Positions 61,748 to 64,000 of a stretch of 64,000 nt of DNA are shown one piece after another. The stretch covers positions 43,078 to 107,077 of the forward strand of contig NZ_KB895423.1 of NCBI RefSeq assembly GCF_000374845.1, written 5' to 3'. How positions within the stretch are numbered: the first letter of the stretch is position 1; every line of letters starts with the position of its first letter. Source of the stretch: Paenibacillus terrigena DSM 21567 (GTDB lineage: Bacteria; Bacillota; Bacilli; Paenibacillales; Paenibacillaceae). Under the pieces are notes generated by a model. It made no database searches. It was not told the origin of the DNA and saw only the letters and a program-made list of their open reading frames with translations. Both the position numbers and the translations under genes were made by a program.

Positions 61748-61774
61748 AAGAAGTCGCCAAAATGGCGGCTTCTT
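61748..61774 (+). terminator. Terminator of the UvrA-like gene
   Basis: AAGAAGTCGCC and GGCGGCTTCTT form a stem with one wobble, followed by a short T stretch. Confidence 0.85.
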
Positions 61775-61906
61775 AGTTTGTTATGTGCTACTAGCCGATA
61801 AATATTATTTTCCACCCCCTTGCACCTAACGTAATATTGAAGATAGGAGTAAAGAATTCGAACGCGGACTGCAAATGTCCAAAGAGAAAGCATTGGAACT
61901 GTCAAA

Positions 61907-62092
61907 TTGAAAGCAAAACCTGAAAAGTCACTCGAACAACCTTATCTAAATTTTCCAGACTTTAACGGCGCATTAGACAATCAAGCCTCCATTTTAGAAA
62001 TTCTTCTGCATCAATTCAGACATTTGCCCAGTCACACGGGACAAATCATGTACATTGCAAAGATGAGGAAGGGGCAGCTACAATGGTGTTAA
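61907..62092 (+). pseudogene. DinB/DUF1572-like C-terminal fragment
   Basis: A 61-codon frame ends with HQFRHLPSHTGQIMYIAKMRKGQLQW. The H-L-x-x-H-T-G-Q-I-x-Y-I-A-K-M pattern is the metal-binding C-terminal helix of DUF1572/DinB proteins. The rest of the four-helix bundle is missing and no good ribosome site precedes it. No other gene is seen in 61775-62209. Confidence 0.55.
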
Positions 62093-62209
62093 GAAGAACT
62101 TAAGGGGGATTTCAGGTTACCAGCCTGAACTGTCTATTCATACGATGACGAGAGACCCCATGGTATCACAATTGTATTACAAGTTCATCTATATTTGGGG
62201 GGAGAAAAA

Positions 62210-62416
62210 ATGACATTCGGGCAGACGATTGAACAATTACGTAAGCAGCAGAATATGACGCTTCGCAAGCTGGCAGAAAAAAGCGGAATCAGCTATTCGC
62301 TCATCCAGTCCATGGTGAATGATGAGAGGGTACCCACCAAGGAGGCGATTGGTTCTTTGGCTAGAGTTCTGCAGTATGATGACATAGAGGATTTGCTAAG
62401 GCTTGCTGGCTATTGA
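62210..62416 (+). CDS. Small XRE-family regulator
   Basis: A 68-residue single helix-turn-helix protein. ATG at 62210 follows GGGGGGAGAAAAA. FGQTIEQLRKQQNMTLRKLAEKSGISYSLIQSMVNDERVPTKEAI (in parts) is a standard Cro/CI fold, ending with LQYDDIEDLLRLAGY. It has no effector domain. Target unknown; a small protein gene follows after 33 bases. Confidence 0.9.
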   Translation: MTFGQTIEQLRKQQNMTLRKLAEKSGISYSLIQSMVNDERVPTKEAIGSLARVLQYDDIEDLLRLAGY

Positions 62417-62449
62417 TCTGAACGATTTCATTTTTTGGGAGGGAACAAC

Positions 62450-62821
62450 ATGGAAGTTTTCGCAGAGTATTTAGCACATATTGATCATCCACAACATAGG
62501 GCCCGAACGGAAGAAGTTTTGACATGGGTACATATAAATTTTCCGAATTTAATGCCAAAAATTGCCTGGAATCAGCCTATGTTTACTGATCACGACACAT
62601 TTATCATTGGCTTTAGTGTAGCCAAACCTCATTTGGCTGTTGCCCCTGAGAGGGCGGGGATTACTCATTTTTCTGATGAAATTGTGCAGGCTGGATATGA
62701 TCACACCAAGGAGTTAGTGCGTATTCGGTGGGATCGTCCAGTTGATTTCACATTACTTGAGAAAATGATCGAGTTTAATATTTTGGATAAGGCAGACTGT
62801 TCAACATTTTGGCGGAAATAA
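62450..62821 (+). CDS. DUF1801/YdhG-type frataxin-like protein
   Basis: A 123-residue protein; ATG at 62450 follows [55 protein letters not shown] (in parts) and the central [24 protein letters not shown] match DUF1801, the fold of Bacillus YdhG (Fra), an iron-binding frataxin-like protein. The C-terminal [22 protein letters not shown] is typical. It may act in iron handling; the function in this organism is not shown. Confidence 0.87.
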   Translation: MEVFAEYLAHIDHPQHRARTEEVLTWVHINFPNLMPKIAWNQPMFTDHDTFIIGFSVAKPHLAVAPERAGITHFSDEIVQAGYDHTKELVRIRWDRPVDFTLLEKMIEFNILDKADCSTFWRK

Positions 62822-63149
62822 AAAAACCATCCTTAATGGACGTACGAGAAGCAGACCTTCCTGTTATCTCACTTATTCATGAAATTGATCAGTAGATGTA
62901 CCGTAGCTCAAAACAACGAAACCTGCTTCGTGGGCGCTACGTCCGAAGAGCCGCAAACTTTAAGGAGATGCCTATATGGTGAGCGAGCTTGAAAGGCATT
63001 GGAATAATAACCGCATAACGATGATGATATCTAACCTTGCTTGAGTCGAAGCACCTCATGGAAAACGAGAAAGTATTTTCTGTTTATAACAAGACGATTA
63101 TAATGAGATACAATTGAATGATAGAAAAATAACAGAGGGGTGTTCCTTG

Positions 63150-63743
63150 ATGATAAAAGGTGAAAGGAATTCTAAGATTGATCCCTATTTTAACAAGCTT
63201 AAGAAGTGGAAGGAAGAATTCGAGCTGCTCCGAGAAATCGTTCTTGACTGCGGGCTGACCGAGGATTTTAAGTGGATGCATCCTTGTTACACGTTTGACG
63301 ATAAAAATATCGTTCTGATCCATGGGTTTAAGGACTATTGCGCGCTATTGTTTCACAAAGGCGTGTTGTTAAAAGATCCCCATGGGATCCTCATCCAACA
63401 AACGGAGAATGTGCAAGCGGCGCGCCAGATTCGGTTCACCAACGTTCAAGAAATAGATGAGATGCAGCTTATCTTGACTGAATATATTGATGAAGCCATT
63501 GAAGTTGAGAAAGCCGGTTTGCAAGTGAACTTAAAAAAGAATACGGAATACGTCATGCCTGAAGAATTACAAAATAAATTCGTTGAAATCCCCGAATTGA
63601 AATCGGCTTTCGAAGCCTTGACGCCGGGACGGCAAAGAGCGTACATTCTGCATTTTTCAGCACCCAAACAATTCAAAACGCGAGAGTCACGGGTTGAAAA
63701 ATATATCCCGCAAATCCTCGACGGAAAGGGATTAAATGATTAG
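63150..63743 (+). CDS. YdeI family protein (DUF1801 plus OmpD-associated C-terminal helix)
   Basis: A 197-residue protein. ATG at 63150 follows GAGGGGTGTTCCTTG. Residues 8-115 form a DUF1801-like domain (FELLREIVLDCGLTEDFKWMHPCYTFDDKNIVLIHGFKDYCALLFHKG, in parts). The C-terminal LTPGRQRAYILHFSAPKQFKTRESRVEKYIPQILDGKG is the bacteriocin-protection YdeI-type tail. The preceding 328 bases hold only a short GNAT-like 19-codon start (about 62836-62895) and no supported gene. Confidence 0.9.
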   Translation: MIKGERNSKIDPYFNKLKKWKEEFELLREIVLDCGLTEDFKWMHPCYTFDDKNIVLIHGFKDYCALLFHKGVLLKDPHGILIQQTENVQAARQIRFTNVQEIDEMQLILTEYIDEAIEVEKAGLQVNLKKNTEYVMPEELQNKFVEIPELKSAFEALTPGRQRAYILHFSAPKQFKTRESRVEKYIPQILDGKGLND

Positions 63744-63785
63744 TATATGCTATGGAGCCGCGGAAATGATATTATCCCCTTATGG

Positions 63786-63816
63786 TTGACAGTGAAGAAA
63801 AGTCCACTGGTACAAT
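63786..63816 (+). promoter_or_regulatory. Candidate promoter/terminal palindrome before the IS gene
   Basis: TTGACA (63786-63791) and TACAAT (63811-63816) with a 19-bp spacer; GTCCA and TGGAC around TACAA form an inverted repeat. Confidence 0.4.
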
Positions 63817-63849
63817 GGACTTGAAAGCTGCAACCGGAGGGGATTTTTC

Positions 63850-64000
63850 ATGGCAAAAAAGGGACAAGTATTCATCCAATACACGGAACAATTAAAAAAC
63901 GAAGCCATTCGACTTTATGAGTCAGGGGTAAGTTCTCGAGAAGTAGCGAAGCAATTGAATATACGTAGTAAATGTCAGGTGCTCGTTTGGGTTAAGAAGT
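63850..64000 (+). mobile_element. IS3-family transposase OrfA, truncated by window edge
   Basis: ATG after GGAGGGGATTTTTC opens a frame of 50 codons to the end of the window. YTEQLKNEAIRLYESGVSSREVAKQLNIRSKCQVLVWVKK is the helix-turn-helix and start of the coiled coil of IS3/IS150-group OrfA. The element continues to the right; its terminal repeats could not be set. Confidence 0.8.

Noticed and set aside
62836..62895. Small gene with a GNAT-like beginning (MDVREADLPVISLIHE)
   Set aside because: It ends after 19 codons and lacks an acetyl-CoA loop; too short to claim beyond a possible relic.

Overview
The window reads as a chromosomal stretch of a Paenibacillus-like member of the Bacillales. 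The evidence is low-to-moderate GC with strong AGGAGG-type ribosome sites, frequent TTG/GTG starts, an LplABC-type sugar transporter paired with a membrane-bound AraC regulator, cohesin/dockerin and S-layer-homology sequences, and a PucABCDE-type xanthine dehydrogenase set. The genus is inferred from gene content; no rRNA is present.

Layout. 1-10.5 kb: 3' part of mtnN, a secreted alkaline phosphatase with a candidate Pho box, an exported amidase, a DUF4272 protein, an ECF sigma/anti-sigma pair, a HAD phosphatase, a DUF2975/HTH pair and two gene remnants. 10.6-11.9 kb: a solute-binding protein without signal peptide. 12.0-19.8 kb: the most unusual region, eleven small same-strand genes of unrelated function, AT-rich, separated by GC-rich imperfect palindromes of about 155-186 bp that behave like integron attC sites (left box ending in AAC, right box beginning with GTT). 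The two ends of each intact cassette are complementary to each other over 13-18 bp. The palindromes keep their stems while the stem sequences change. No integrase gene lies in the window. The right part of the array is decaying into half-sites, and one half-site carries the tail of a type I toxin-antitoxin locus.

20.0-38.5 kb: a carbohydrate-utilisation locus: a 1375-residue secreted beta-helix protein with cohesin and dockerin domains, a lactonase-type amidohydrolase, an AraC regulator, an ABC importer, heparinase II/III-like and toroid-type proteins, a GH88 unsaturated glucuronyl hydrolase, an aldo/keto reductase and a mutarotase-like protein. Together they suggest uptake and breakdown of a uronic-acid- and deoxysugar-containing polysaccharide. 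38.7-49.1 kb: an FAD oxidoreductase, a lipoprotein, five xanthine dehydrogenase genes, a FUSC transporter and a CNT-type nucleoside transporter, fitting purine salvage and catabolism.

49.4-64 kb: two lipoproteins, then a PrsW-type intramembrane protease fused to an AT-rich C-terminal domain that looks like a polymorphic ribonuclease toxin, followed by a CPCC-type candidate immunity gene. After that comes a zone rich in remnants (SDR, SLH, VOC, DUF1572-like) with a complete 31-residue holin-like type I toxin and its antisense promoter, several small regulators and stress genes (MepB, MerR, CPBP, GNAT, ArsR/SRPBCC, UvrA-like, YdeI), and the start of an IS3-family transposase at the right edge.
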